Positions 52,698-61,371 of a DNA stretch of 64,000 nt are shown here, one piece after another; the first letter of the stretch is position 1, and each line of letters opens with the position of its first letter. The DNA lies in assembly GCF_900187375.1 (NCBI RefSeq), contig NZ_FYEW01000001.1:248001-312000 (forward strand), written 5' to 3'. This DNA is from Hymenobacter gelipurpurascens. Lineage in GTDB: Bacteria > Bacteroidota > Bacteroidia > Cytophagales > Hymenobacteraceae. The notes beneath the pieces are model-generated. The model did no database searches. It was not told the origin of the DNA and saw only the letters and a program-made list of their open reading frames with translations. The position numbers and the translations under genes are program-made.

Positions 52698-54317
52698 ATG
52701 TCCATAGAAACAGCAACTGCGCCGCCACTGCGGCCCCTGGAACAGGTTGTTTTTCAGAACTCCTTTGTGGAGGAGATGAAAGGCGAAGCTTCCATGAACA
52801 AAAACCCGCGCCAGGTGCCCGGCTACCACTACTCACGCGTGGATCCGACGGCCGTGAAAGACCCGCATCTGCTGGCCTGGTCCGCTGACCTCGCCAACTA
52901 CCTGGGCCTCGCTAGGCCACCCGAGCGCGGCGCGGCCGTAGATATGCTGGCCGGCAACCGCGTAGCTGAAACCATGAAACCGTTTGCCGCCCGCTATGGA
53001 GGGCACCAGTTCGGGAACTGGGCCGGCCAGCTCGGCGACGGGCGGGCCATGTCCTTGGGGGAACTGACGGCCATTGATGGCTCTGTTTGGGAAATCCAGC
53101 TTAAGGGAGCCGGCCCCACACCGTACTCGCGGCGGGCTGATGGACGCGCCGTGTTGCGCTCGTCCTTGCGGGAGTTTTTGTGCAGCGAAGCCATGCATTA
53201 CTTGGGCGTGCCGACCACTCGCGCACTGAGCCTGGTGGGTACTGGCGACGAGGTAGTGCGGGATATGTTTTACAACGGCAATGCGCGGCCGGAGCCGGGC
53301 GCCATCGTGGCGCGGGTAGCGCCCACGTTTGTGCGCTTCGGTAATTTCCAGATTCTGCTGGCCACCGGCGAAACGGAGAACCTGCGCGCCCTGGCCGACT
53401 ATGTCATCCGGCACCAGTTTCCGGAGCTGGGCGAGCCTTCGCCGGAAGTGTACGTGCGTTGGTTCGAGGAAATCTGCCGCCGCACGGCCGTGATGATTGC
53501 GCACTGGCAATCTGTGGGCTTCGTGCATGGCGTGATGAACACCGATAACATGTCTATCCTGGGCCTGACCATCGACTATGGCCCCTACGGCTGGTTGGAG
53601 CCCTACGACCTCGGCTGGACACCCAACACCACCGATTTCGGCGGCCGGCGCTACGCCTTTGGGCAGCAGCCCAACGTGGCCCTCTGGAACCTGATGCAAC
53701 TCGGCCAGGCGCTTTCGCCCCTGCTACCGGATATCAAGCTCCTGAACCCGGCGCTGCAGGTGTATGCCGATACGCTGGCTACCACGCGCCACGATATGAT
53801 GCTACGGAAGCTAGGCCTCACTTCCCTGGTGCCCGAAGACGACAAGGCCCTGTTTACTGCGCTGGAACAAGCCCTGGCGGAGTCAGAAATAGATATGACA
53901 GTATTTTTCCGGCGACTTTCGCATACGGGACCAGCGCTTCTGCTTGATCAGGGAAACGAGGATACGAAGCTGCGGGAATTGCTGCAAACAGCCGCTTATT
54001 CTATGGCGCCCGATGAGGAACAGGACCTATTGGAATGGCTACATCGGTATATGCAGCGGCTGCGGCAGGAAAAAGCTACTCCGGAGGCTATTCGGGAAAG
54101 CATGCTGCGAGCTAACCCCAAATATGTGCTGCGCAACTACCTCGCCCAGCAGGCCATAGAAGCTGCCGAAACGGGTGACCTATCGCTTTTGAACCGCTTG
54201 ATGGAAGTGCTCAAAACGCCTTTCGCGGAGCAGCCCGAGCACGAGGACCTGGCCGCCAAACGCCCCGAGTGGGCCCGCGAAAAGCCTGGCAGCGCCACGC
54301 TCTCCTGCAGTTCGTAG
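52698..54317 (+). CDS. selO: Protein adenylyltransferase SelO (YdiU)
   Basis: A pseudokinase-fold enzyme that transfers AMP to Ser/Thr/Tyr of target proteins, linked to redox stress. Motifs: FAARYGGHQFGNWAGQLGDGRA, ELQLKGAGPTPYSR-like EIQLKGAGPTPYSRRADGRAVLRSSLRE, HGVMNTDNMSILGLTIDYGPYG (catalytic and metal-binding segment) and the C-terminal CSS, where eukaryotic SelO has selenocysteine. The frame is open to 52605; the ATG at 52698 (MSIETATAP) is the sensible start, giving 539 aa. Followed by a REP-like repeat. Confidence 0.94.
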   Translation: MSIETATAPPLRPLEQVVFQNSFVEEMKGEASMNKNPRQVPGYHYSRVDPTAVKDPHLLAWSADLANYLGLARPPERGAAVDMLAGNRVAETMKPFAARYGGHQFGNWAGQLGDGRAMSLGELTAIDGSVWEIQLKGAGPTPYSRRADGRAVLRSSLREFLCSEAMHYLGVPTTRALSLVGTGDEVVRDMFYNGNARPEPGAIVARVAPTFVRFGNFQILLATGETENLRALADYVIRHQFPELGEPSPEVYVRWFEEICRRTAVMIAHWQSVGFVHGVMNTDNMSILGLTIDYGPYGWLEPYDLGWTPNTTDFGGRRYAFGQQPNVALWNLMQLGQALSPLLPDIKLLNPALQVYADTLATTRHDMMLRKLGLTSLVPEDDKALFTALEQALAESEIDMTVFFRRLSHTGPALLLDQGNEDTKLRELLQTAAYSMAPDEEQDLLEWLHRYMQRLRQEKATPEAIRESMLRANPKYVLRNYLAQQAIEAAETGDLSLLNRLMEVLKTPFAEQPEHEDLAAKRPEWAREKPGSATLSCSS

Positions 54318-54345
54318 GCCTGCTGCTAGGCTATTTTAGCGAAAC

Positions 54346-54465
54346 AACATACCCGCACGTCATCCTGACGCAGGAAGGATCTTAGCACGTAGCACGACTG
54401 GCCTAGAGCAGTTCGTTCTCGCATGATAAGATCCTTCGTGCGTCAGGATGACGTGCGGGTATGTT
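54346..54465. repeat. REP-like inverted repeat (CGTCATCCTGA type)
   Basis: Arms 54346-54384 and 54427-54465, almost perfectly complementary over 39 bases (aacatacccgcacgtcatcc at the base). The 42-base centre holds TGGCCTAG (54399-54406). It is related in sequence and design to the repeat at 20191-20295 and lies between convergent genes. Confidence 0.78.
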
Positions 54466-54591
54466 TGCTAGGATGTGTGGATAGCTAGCTGAACCAAAAG
54501 CCCGTGATGTGGGGTGGGGTTCTCCAACAGCACGCCAGTTGATTCGCATATACTTCTGCATCAGTGTTATTTACTCATAGTCTGGCCTTGC

Positions 54592-57500
54592 TCAGCTGAA
54601 CAAATCCAGTAGCTCTTGCGGCGTGAGGGCCTTTAGCAGCGCCGCATCGGTTTTGATGAGCTCGTAGGCCAGTTCCTGCTTTTGCTCCTGCATCTTCCGG
54701 ATTTTGTCCTCGATGGTATCGGGGCAGATGAGACGTACGGCTACCACTTTCTTGGTCTGGCCTAGGCGGTGACTGCGGTCGATGGCCTGGTTTTCCACGG
54801 CCGGGTTCCACCACGGGTCCACGAGATACACGTAGTCGGCCTGCGTCAGATTCAGGCCGGTGCCGCCGGCTTTCAGACTGATCAGGAACACACGCACATT
54901 GTCGTCTTCCTGAAAACGGCCCACTTGCGCGGCGCGGTTTTTCGTTTGGCCCGTTAGGTAGGCGTAGTCGAGGCCGCGGGTGTCCAGTTCCTGCCTGATT
55001 AGCTCCAGCATGGAAACGAACTGCGAGAACACCAGGATTTTATGCTGCGGGGCTTTGCTGCTGATTTCCTCCAGCAGCACCTCCAGCTTCGCCGATTCCT
55101 GACCGTAGAACTCTTCATTGCGCAGCAAAGCCGGAGAGTCGCAGATCTGGCGGAGCTTGGTCAGGCCCTGCAGAATGTGCAGGTTGTGGCGGCGCTTGGC
55201 ATTGGGGAGCTGACCCAGGAGCATGTCGCGGTATTCGGCTTTGCAGGCCTGGTATACGCGGCGCTGCTCGGTGCCCATTTCGCAGTACAGCACCATTTCG
55301 GTTTTGTCGGGCAGCTCGGCGGCTACCTGGGCTTTGGTGCGGCGCAGCACAAACGGATTGATTTTGCGCTGCAGCTCCCGCGCCCGCCTTGCCTCCTTAA
55401 ACTTATCAATTGGCGTGGCGAAGTGGCCAAGGAAATGCTGCTTGCTGCCCAGCAAGCCAGGGCAGGCAAACGACAGCAGCCCATACAAATCGAACGTGTT
55501 GTTTTCCAGCGGCGTGCCCGTAATGGCCACCCGATTGCGCGCCTGCAGCAAGCAGGCAGCCTTATACCGCTGCGACTCGGGGTTCTTGATGGCCTGCGCT
55601 TCATCCAGAAATACGTAGTTGAACCGGTAGGCCTTCAGAGCCCGAATATCCGACACGAGCGTGTTGTAGGTCGTGAGCACGAGGTCGTAGTCATCAAAGT
55701 TCAGGGCCTCGCGCTGGCGGCCAGTGCCGTAGAGCGTGTGCACGCGCAGGGAAGGGGCAAAGCGGGCGGCTTCGGCCTGCCAGTTGAAGACCAGTGAGGT
55801 AGGCACCACCACCAAGTTGGCGCCCGGCCGCTGTTGCGCGCGCTGGTGCAGCAGGAAAGCCAGCACCTGCACGGTTTTGCCCAGGCCCATGTCATCGGCC
55901 AGGCAGCCGCCGAACTGGAAGGTGTCGAGGAAGTTAAGCCAGTTCAGGCCCTGGCGCTGGTACTCGCGCAAAGTGGTGTGCAAGCCCGGTGGTACTTCCA
56001 CGGGCGCGATGCCGGTAAAGTTGGCGGCGGCGGCCTGGTACACTGCCAGCTGGGCCTGGGTTTCAGGAGTTAGTTCCTCTGCTTCATACAGTTCCTCTAC
56101 CGCCGAAAAGTTGATTTTTGGCGTCCGGATGTGCTCTTCCACTACCTCACCGGCCTCGAAGTAGTGCGCAAACTTCTCCACCCACTGCTGGGGCAGGATG
56201 CCGCGGGTGCCATCATCCAGGCGGACGTAGCGGCTCTTGTTGCGAACGGCTTGGTAGATGTGTTGGAGCGTGGCCGTTTGGGAGCCAAACTTCACAGTCA
56301 CTTTGGTGTCAAACCAGTTGTTTTCGCCCATCACCTGCACCGAAATACGGGCCCGGTTGGGGTTGAGCGTGTTATTTTTGAGCTGGTTGAACCCGAGAAT
56401 AGCAATTCCTTGGCTCTGCCAATCCTCGAAGGCGGCCAGAAACCACTCTTCCTGCAAAAACAGCGTTTTCGGGACATAGAGCGCCTCTTCCTGCAGCTGC
56501 TCTTGGAAGGTGGGGTAGTGCCGCAGCAAATCAGTAATAAAGTGGTCTTCGGCGGCTACGTCTCGTTCCAGCGTGAAGGCATTGCCAGCTTCATCTAGGG
56601 CATAAAGCTGCCGGCGCGAGAGCACAGGTACTTCTTTGGGGCCATAGCGCATCACGGGGAGTACCTCCACATGCGGGCCGGCGTCGGAGAGGTAGAGCAG
56701 TTTCTCGGGTTTCTGGTCGAAGCCACTGGCCAGCAGCTGCCGCTTGGTGGCGGGCCGGATGTAGGCGTAGGAGATAAGGACCTTGTCTTCCAGGCTGGCC
56801 AGCACATCCTGCTGAAACTCCGCAAACTTCGAGCGGTGAATCAGGAGCGTGTTGTTGCGCTTCTTGAAGAACTCAATGACGCGCCACACGTCCAGATCTT
56901 CCAGCAGATACAGGACTTCATCTACCACCACAAAATACTCGTAGCGGATGGTCACGGTCTTGAGCTCCACTGGCTGATCATCGAGCGTGAGCTGCCCGGC
57001 CACCTCAAAAAACTCGCCTTTCTGCTGCACCGAGAGCCGTAGGCCAGTGCGGGCGTTGCGGAGTTGTAGGGGTTTCAGGGCGGGGCCGGTCAGCTTCTCC
57101 GAAACGGCGGTGTTGTGGCTATAAAACGGGTAGCCCGCGGGGTTGAGCAAGATGGCCCTTAGCGCCTCTAGGGCGGCGGCGGAGCGGGTGTCGTCGTAGT
57201 TGTTTTGGAAGCGGCCCAGGCCCGTATAGAACTTCAGCTCGTGCGCATCCGTGAGCTGCCAGATGCCATCCAGCGGGTTCAGCACCGTAACGGGGTTCTT
57301 AACTTTGCCGGCCGCCGTAAGAGCCGCTTCTACCAGCTGAATGGTGAGGTGGCCGTAGTACTTGTGCCGCCCGAACACTACAAGGCGCTGGCTGCTGTCA
57401 GGGAGTGCGGCCGGCTTTTTTGCGGGCAAGAGCTGGCTCACGAGTTCCTGCTTGGTGGCAGCCGTAATGGGGAACAGCTCCGCTCGTTTCGGCGTGACCG

Positions 57501-57972
57501 TAACGCTGCGCTGATGGTAGGCCAGTTGAAAGTGCGCGTCGAGGTCGGGGGCCTGCTCCAGGCCATAGTCGCGGGCGGTGGTGCGCAGGAGTACCTGGCG
57601 CTGGCTGGGGTCGAAGAACACGCGCAGCTCCTTGCGGTCCAAAATGCTCAGTAGTACCAGCGCCTGGTGCTCGCACAACACCGATTTAGGAATGGGACAG
57701 GTGCAGGAAACCGCTAGGCCAGTGGCAAGCTGCTCAACGGTGACGGTTGTGGGAGACGAGCCCGGCTCTAGGCCAGTAAACGTGCCGGAATCTACTGCCA
57801 GCGCTTCCGGCTGTACGGCGGCCAACATCCGCGAATCCACGAAGGGCAGCGTGGGGCAGCACGCTTCAATCAGGGAGCTGGTCAGGTCGGGTATAGCCAG
57901 AGCCTGGAAAACGTACTGATGGGAAGCGGGCGCGTCTTCGGGGAGCGGCAGAAAGTCCGGAGTTCTCGGCAT
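54592..57972 (-). CDS. SWIM zinc-finger SNF2-family helicase
   Basis: A 1126-aa Swi2/Snf2 ATPase of the bacterial HepA-like group. An N-terminal SWIM zinc finger (CTCPIPKSVLCEH, about residues 95-107) and a 450-residue linker precede the motor. Motor motifs: DDMGLGKT (I, about 693-700), LTTYNTLVSDI (Ia/Ib region), LDEAQ (II), ITGTPLENN (III), then VFSQFVSMLELI, LKAGGTGLNLTQADYV and DRSHRLGQTKKV (V-VI). It acts on DNA or DNA-protein complexes as a translocase; the exact role is unknown. The promoter is probably TACCTTTG at 57999-58006 (minus strand), with a second TATCTTTC at 57981-57988. Confidence 0.92.
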   Translation of the reverse strand: MPRTPDFLPLPEDAPASHQYVFQALAIPDLTSSLIEACCPTLPFVDSRMLAAVQPEALAVDSGTFTGLEPGSSPTTVTVEQLATGLAVSCTCPIPKSVLCEHQALVLLSILDRKELRVFFDPSQRQVLLRTTARDYGLEQAPDLDAHFQLAYHQRSVTVTPKRAELFPITAATKQELVSQLLPAKKPAALPDSSQRLVVFGRHKYYGHLTIQLVEAALTAAGKVKNPVTVLNPLDGIWQLTDAHELKFYTGLGRFQNNYDDTRSAAALEALRAILLNPAGYPFYSHNTAVSEKLTGPALKPLQLRNARTGLRLSVQQKGEFFEVAGQLTLDDQPVELKTVTIRYEYFVVVDEVLYLLEDLDVWRVIEFFKKRNNTLLIHRSKFAEFQQDVLASLEDKVLISYAYIRPATKRQLLASGFDQKPEKLLYLSDAGPHVEVLPVMRYGPKEVPVLSRRQLYALDEAGNAFTLERDVAAEDHFITDLLRHYPTFQEQLQEEALYVPKTLFLQEEWFLAAFEDWQSQGIAILGFNQLKNNTLNPNRARISVQVMGENNWFDTKVTVKFGSQTATLQHIYQAVRNKSRYVRLDDGTRGILPQQWVEKFAHYFEAGEVVEEHIRTPKINFSAVEELYEAEELTPETQAQLAVYQAAAANFTGIAPVEVPPGLHTTLREYQRQGLNWLNFLDTFQFGGCLADDMGLGKTVQVLAFLLHQRAQQRPGANLVVVPTSLVFNWQAEAARFAPSLRVHTLYGTGRQREALNFDDYDLVLTTYNTLVSDIRALKAYRFNYVFLDEAQAIKNPESQRYKAACLLQARNRVAITGTPLENNTFDLYGLLSFACPGLLGSKQHFLGHFATPIDKFKEARRARELQRKINPFVLRRTKAQVAAELPDKTEMVLYCEMGTEQRRVYQACKAEYRDMLLGQLPNAKRRHNLHILQGLTKLRQICDSPALLRNEEFYGQESAKLEVLLEEISSKAPQHKILVFSQFVSMLELIRQELDTRGLDYAYLTGQTKNRAAQVGRFQEDDNVRVFLISLKAGGTGLNLTQADYVYLVDPWWNPAVENQAIDRSHRLGQTKKVVAVRLICPDTIEDKIRKMQEQKQELAYELIKTDAALLKALTPQELLDLFS

Positions 57973-57998
57973 ACGGTCGGGAAAGATAAGCCCCGCTG

Positions 57999-58006
57999 CA
58001 AAGGTA
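57999..58006 (-). promoter_or_regulatory. -7 box for the SNF2 helicase
   Basis: TACCTTTG on the minus strand, 26 bases before the ATG. CTG rather than TTG stands 20 bases upstream. A second near match lies closer to the start (57981-57988). Confidence 0.5.
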
Positions 58007-58082
58007 CGCGTGGCACTGGCCTAGGGCAGTCTGATTTGGCGAAAGGGTTTCGGCGGCAGACTGCTTTCACGACCTTTGCGCC

Positions 58083-59468
58083 ATGCATACCCTTGAACAA
58101 CTACGCGCCGGCGAGCTGGCCGGCAGCCAGCGCCTGGATTTATCCTGCGGCCTCACGGAGTTCCCGGCAGAGATATTTGAGCTGGCCGATACGCTGGAAA
58201 TTCTCAACCTATCCGGTAACCAGCTGTCATCGTTGCCCGATGATCTGGGGCGGTTGCACAAGCTGCGTATCCTGTTTTGTTCCGATAATCAGTTCACCGA
58301 GGTGCCCGCCTCAGTAGGCCAGTGCCCGCAGCTGAGCATGGTGGGGTTCAAGGCAAATCAGATTCAGTTGCTGCCTGCGGCTGCCCTTACGCCGGCATTG
58401 CGCTGGCTTATTCTCACGGATAATGCGTTGCGCACGTTGCCCGAAGCGCTAGGCCACTGCCAGCATCTGCAGAAGCTGATGCTGGCCGGCAACTACCTTA
58501 CGCATCTGCCCGATACCATGGCCGCCTGCACTCAGCTGGAGCTGCTGCGCATTGCTGATAACGAGTTTACGGAGCTGCCCGCGTGGCTGCTTTCGCTGCC
58601 GCGACTCTCGTGGCTGGCCTACGCCGGCAACCCGTTCTGCGACACCCTGGAAGCCGCCATCCTGGCCGAGCACCCCATCAACTCCATTGATTGGCAGGAG
58701 CTAAGCGTGCAACAGCAACTAGGCGAAGGGGCCTCCGGCGTGATTTATAAAGCCCGGTGGCAACGCACAAGTGAAGCGGCGCACGACGTAGCCGTGAAGC
58801 TGTTCAAAGGGGCCGTAACCAGCGACGGATTGCCGCACAGCGAAATGGCCGCGTGCATCAGCGCCGGTGCGCACCCCAATCTCATTGCCGTGGAAGGCAA
58901 AATTGCGCACCACCCCCAGCAGGCCGAGGGTTTGGTTCTGGAGCTCATCGACCCCACGTATGGCAACTTGGCCGGCCCGCCCAGCTTCACGACGTGCACG
59001 CGCGATGTATACGCTGAGGGCACCACATTTCGTCCAGAAGCGGCTCTGAGACTGGCCTATGGCATTGCGGCCGCCGCCCAGCACCTGCACACCCGCGGCA
59101 TTCTGCACGGCGACCTGTACGCCCATAACATCCTAACCCACCCCGATGGCAGCAGTCTGCTCGGCGACTTCGGGGCCGCCTGCTTTTTCGATGTGCACCA
59201 GCCGAAGGTGGCCTACGCGCTGCAGCGCCTGGAGGTGCGGGCATTTGGCTGTCTGCTGGAAGAATTGCTGGAGCGCATGCCCGCCGCGGGAGTTGCCACG
59301 GTGCATCTGCAAGCGCTGCAGCAGCGTTGTGTGGCGCCCAGGCCGGAAACGCGCCCGTTGTTTGCAGAAATTCAGCAGGAGTTGGCGCAGCTATTGGCTC
59401 TGAGCAGGGGGGAGCGTGCCGCCTCGGGTTCGGGTATCATCACAGACTGGCCTAGCGAATCAGCGTAA
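58083..59468 (+). CDS. Leucine-rich-repeat protein kinase
   Basis: A 461-aa cytoplasmic protein in two halves. Residues 15-195 hold about seven LRRs of the type LxxLxLxxNxLxxLPxxLGxL. Residues 205-440 are a eukaryotic-like protein kinase: QQLGEGASGVIYKARW (P-loop), VAVKLFKG (catalytic Lys), GILHGDLYAHNIL (HGD replacing HRD, with Asp and Asn present) and LGDFGAA (DFG). No membrane segment. The kinase looks catalytically complete, and the LRRs may bind a partner or substrate. It starts 110 bases from the divergent SNF2 helicase. GACCTTTG ends four bases before the ATG. Confidence 0.87.
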   Translation: MHTLEQLRAGELAGSQRLDLSCGLTEFPAEIFELADTLEILNLSGNQLSSLPDDLGRLHKLRILFCSDNQFTEVPASVGQCPQLSMVGFKANQIQLLPAAALTPALRWLILTDNALRTLPEALGHCQHLQKLMLAGNYLTHLPDTMAACTQLELLRIADNEFTELPAWLLSLPRLSWLAYAGNPFCDTLEAAILAEHPINSIDWQELSVQQQLGEGASGVIYKARWQRTSEAAHDVAVKLFKGAVTSDGLPHSEMAACISAGAHPNLIAVEGKIAHHPQQAEGLVLELIDPTYGNLAGPPSFTTCTRDVYAEGTTFRPEAALRLAYGIAAAAQHLHTRGILHGDLYAHNILTHPDGSSLLGDFGAACFFDVHQPKVAYALQRLEVRAFGCLLEELLERMPAAGVATVHLQALQQRCVAPRPETRPLFAEIQQELAQLLALSRGERAASGSGIITDWPSESA

Positions 59469-59471
59469 CGG

Positions 59472-60161
59472 CTAGCTGCTTCCGAGGGCGTATTTCGCCA
59501 GCAGAACCGTAGTAGCTGCCCGCTGGTACCAGTCGTGGTACACCAGCTCAATGGTATCTACCTCAAACGAGCCGATGGCATGGTGCCGGTAGTTGCTAAT
59601 GGCCTCCACCAACCGGGCCGGGTTTGCCAGCGGAGCTCTGAAGCGAACAACGGTAGAATGCGCGGTATGAATGCTGTAGCGGGTATCAATGGACTGCTGC
59701 AAACCCGATTTTCGGAAGCGCTTCCTGAGCTGGTCGCGTAGGTGCTGCAGGGTGCTGTCTTGCGGAAACCCCTGTAGCATAATTCCGCCGGGCGAGGCCG
59801 TCAGGCCAGAAAACGTGATGCTAAACGGGGGGATATCGTGCAGAATATCCCCGACAAGGCTGCGGTATTCAGCCGGAGCAACTGTACCTAGCGTGAAGCC
59901 GCTATAGCACGAGATGATGGACAGAATCGTCAGGTGAATATCGGAAGTAGGGTAGTAGTACTGGTCGGGTTCGAGGCGCTGAAAATCTGCCAGTATAATG
60001 GCAATTTTGGCGGCAAGCGCAGGTGTAGGGCGGGCGAGCAATGAGATACCTCGGCGTAGATCGTGCTCGGAATCGATCAGGGTATCCAGGTCGGCGTGGC
60101 CGTGGGCCAGCTCCTGCAAGGCCTGTTCGCGCATATGGTTGTAATGCTCCTGCAGAATCAT
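59472..60161 (-). CDS. 2H phosphoesterase (2'-5' RNA ligase-like)
   Basis: A 229-aa protein with the two signature His-x-Thr/Ser motifs of the 2H superfamily: DIHLTIL near residue 75 and the second one in HTAHSTVVRF near residue 165. Such enzymes open 2',3'-cyclic phosphates or 2'-5' linkages. The N-terminal 60 residues are an extra helical extension. It ends three bases from the stop of the convergent LRR-kinase, and the STAS-like gene precedes it on the same strand, 36 bases away. Substrate unknown. Confidence 0.75.
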   Translation of the reverse strand: MILQEHYNHMREQALQELAHGHADLDTLIDSEHDLRRGISLLARPTPALAAKIAIILADFQRLEPDQYYYPTSDIHLTILSIISCYSGFTLGTVAPAEYRSLVGDILHDIPPFSITFSGLTASPGGIMLQGFPQDSTLQHLRDQLRKRFRKSGLQQSIDTRYSIHTAHSTVVRFRAPLANPARLVEAISNYRHHAIGSFEVDTIELVYHDWYQRAATTVLLAKYALGSS

Positions 60162-60197
60162 GAGAGGCAACAAAAGAAGTGGGGCCGCTAGGCCACT

Positions 60198-60590
60198 CTA
60201 CGCCTGCCGCACCAGCCAGGAATACGCAGAGGCTACATCATCAAACAGGATGACCATGGGCCGGGTGACGAACTGCATGGCCGTATCCATGGACTTCCGG
60301 GCCGACCAATGCGGCGGACAAACCCAGGCCACAAATTGCACGCCCTGCTCCGAGAGGAGCCGGTAGTATTCACTGCCTACCCATCGGGCACCACCCTCCC
60401 AGTCGCTGGTAACCTGGCTGTTGTCGTTGAGCATTTTGCGGCACGGACGGTTCTGCAGGTAGCGCAATATCAACTCGCCGCCGGTCTTGGCGGAGTTAGC
60501 ATCGTGTTTGCCCTTCCACTCCACATATAGCCATTGATGCACCGGATCGTAGGCAATCGAAAGGGGAGGCGTATCGTATAAGTGCTCCAT
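60198..60590 (-). CDS. STAS/SpoIIAA-like protein
   Basis: A 130-aa soluble protein. Pattern and segments (LSIAYDPVHQWLYVEWKGKH, MLNDNSQVTSDWEGGARWVG, MVILFDDVASAYSWLV) resemble SpoIIAA-like STAS domain proteins common in Hymenobacter relatives. The assignment rests on general shape, not on a diagnostic residue. Start taken at the ATG before EHLYDTPP. Probably co-transcribed with the 2H phosphoesterase. Confidence 0.55.
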   Translation of the reverse strand: MEHLYDTPPLSIAYDPVHQWLYVEWKGKHDANSAKTGGELILRYLQNRPCRKMLNDNSQVTSDWEGGARWVGSEYYRLLSEQGVQFVAWVCPPHWSARKSMDTAMQFVTRPMVILFDDVASAYSWLVRQA

Positions 60591-60663
60591 TCGGAGAGAG
60601 AGGAAAGAAAGCCGTAGCACACCCTGACTTAAGCACCGGAAGGTACTATTTTCACTTTAACCT

Positions 60664-61119
60664 ATGCTACGTTGGTTTGATATCCTGCGGTTTGCCCACT
60701 ACAGCAACCCCGAGCCGCCCCGCCGGTTAGAACAGGCCGAAGAGGCTTGGGCGGCACAGCTGACCCCCGCGCAGTTTCGCGTGATGCGCGGGAAGGCCAC
60801 CGAGCCACCGTACCGCAACGCCTACTGCCGCACGTATGAGTCCGGCATCTATGCCTGCGTGGGGTGCGGCAGCTGGCTTTTTGATTCCAGCACGAAGTAC
60901 CACGCCATATCGGGGTGGCCTAGCTTCACGCAGCCGTACGCCAAAAACGCCATGAAATACAGCCTCGATGCCAGCCACCACATGCAGCGCATCGAAGCCC
61001 AGTGCAACGTCTGTGACGCCCACCTGGGCCACGTATTCCCCGATGGGCCCGTGCCGAGTGGCCTACGCTACTGCATGAACTCAGAAAGCCTGCTGCAAGT
61101 GACTTCTGAAAACTCCTGA
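60664..61119 (+). CDS. msrB: Peptide-methionine (R)-S-oxide reductase
   Basis: Reduces methionine-R-sulfoxide in proteins. The 151-aa sequence has both zinc-binding CxxC pairs (CVGC and CNVC), the core KYHAISGWPSFTQP, AHLGHVFPDGP, and the catalytic Cys in RYCMNSESL. No signal peptide, so cytoplasmic. Followed by a REP-like repeat before the uvrA-like gene. Confidence 0.94.
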   Translation: MLRWFDILRFAHYSNPEPPRRLEQAEEAWAAQLTPAQFRVMRGKATEPPYRNAYCRTYESGIYACVGCGSWLFDSSTKYHAISGWPSFTQPYAKNAMKYSLDASHHMQRIEAQCNVCDAHLGHVFPDGPVPSGLRYCMNSESLLQVTSENS

Positions 61120-61212
61120 ACGTCATGCTGAGCTTGTCGAAGCATCTCTACCGGAGCCAATTAAGAAGTTAGCCAGCGGTAGAGATGCTTCGACAAGCTC
61201 AGCATAACGTTC
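61120..61212. repeat. REP-like inverted repeat (CGTCATGCTGAGC type)
   Basis: Left arm 61120-61155 (cgtcatgctgagcttgtcga, then agcatctctaccg), right arm its complement ending at 61212 with one or two mismatches, and a 25-30-base centre. A degenerate relative is at 14303-14416. It sits between msrB and the uvrA-like gene on the same strand and would form a strong hairpin in a read-through transcript. Confidence 0.75.
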
Positions 61213-61371
61213 AGGGAGAGTAAAATGGCTCTTCAGACTCAGCTTATTGCTGGTGGTTTCTGCTGGGAAAGGAGCTCAGCAACTAAGGAGTCTGCCGATT
61301 GAAATTCGGCCCGTTTCGTGCCGGTTGCGTACGTGAGCAGGTTGGTATTTACTTGGTGCGCATCCTGCTTT

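Noticed and set aside
50989..60161. RNA-repair island formed by RtcB and the 2H phosphoesterase
   Set aside because: They are separated by 7 kb of unrelated genes on both strands with several terminators, so linkage is not meaningful.
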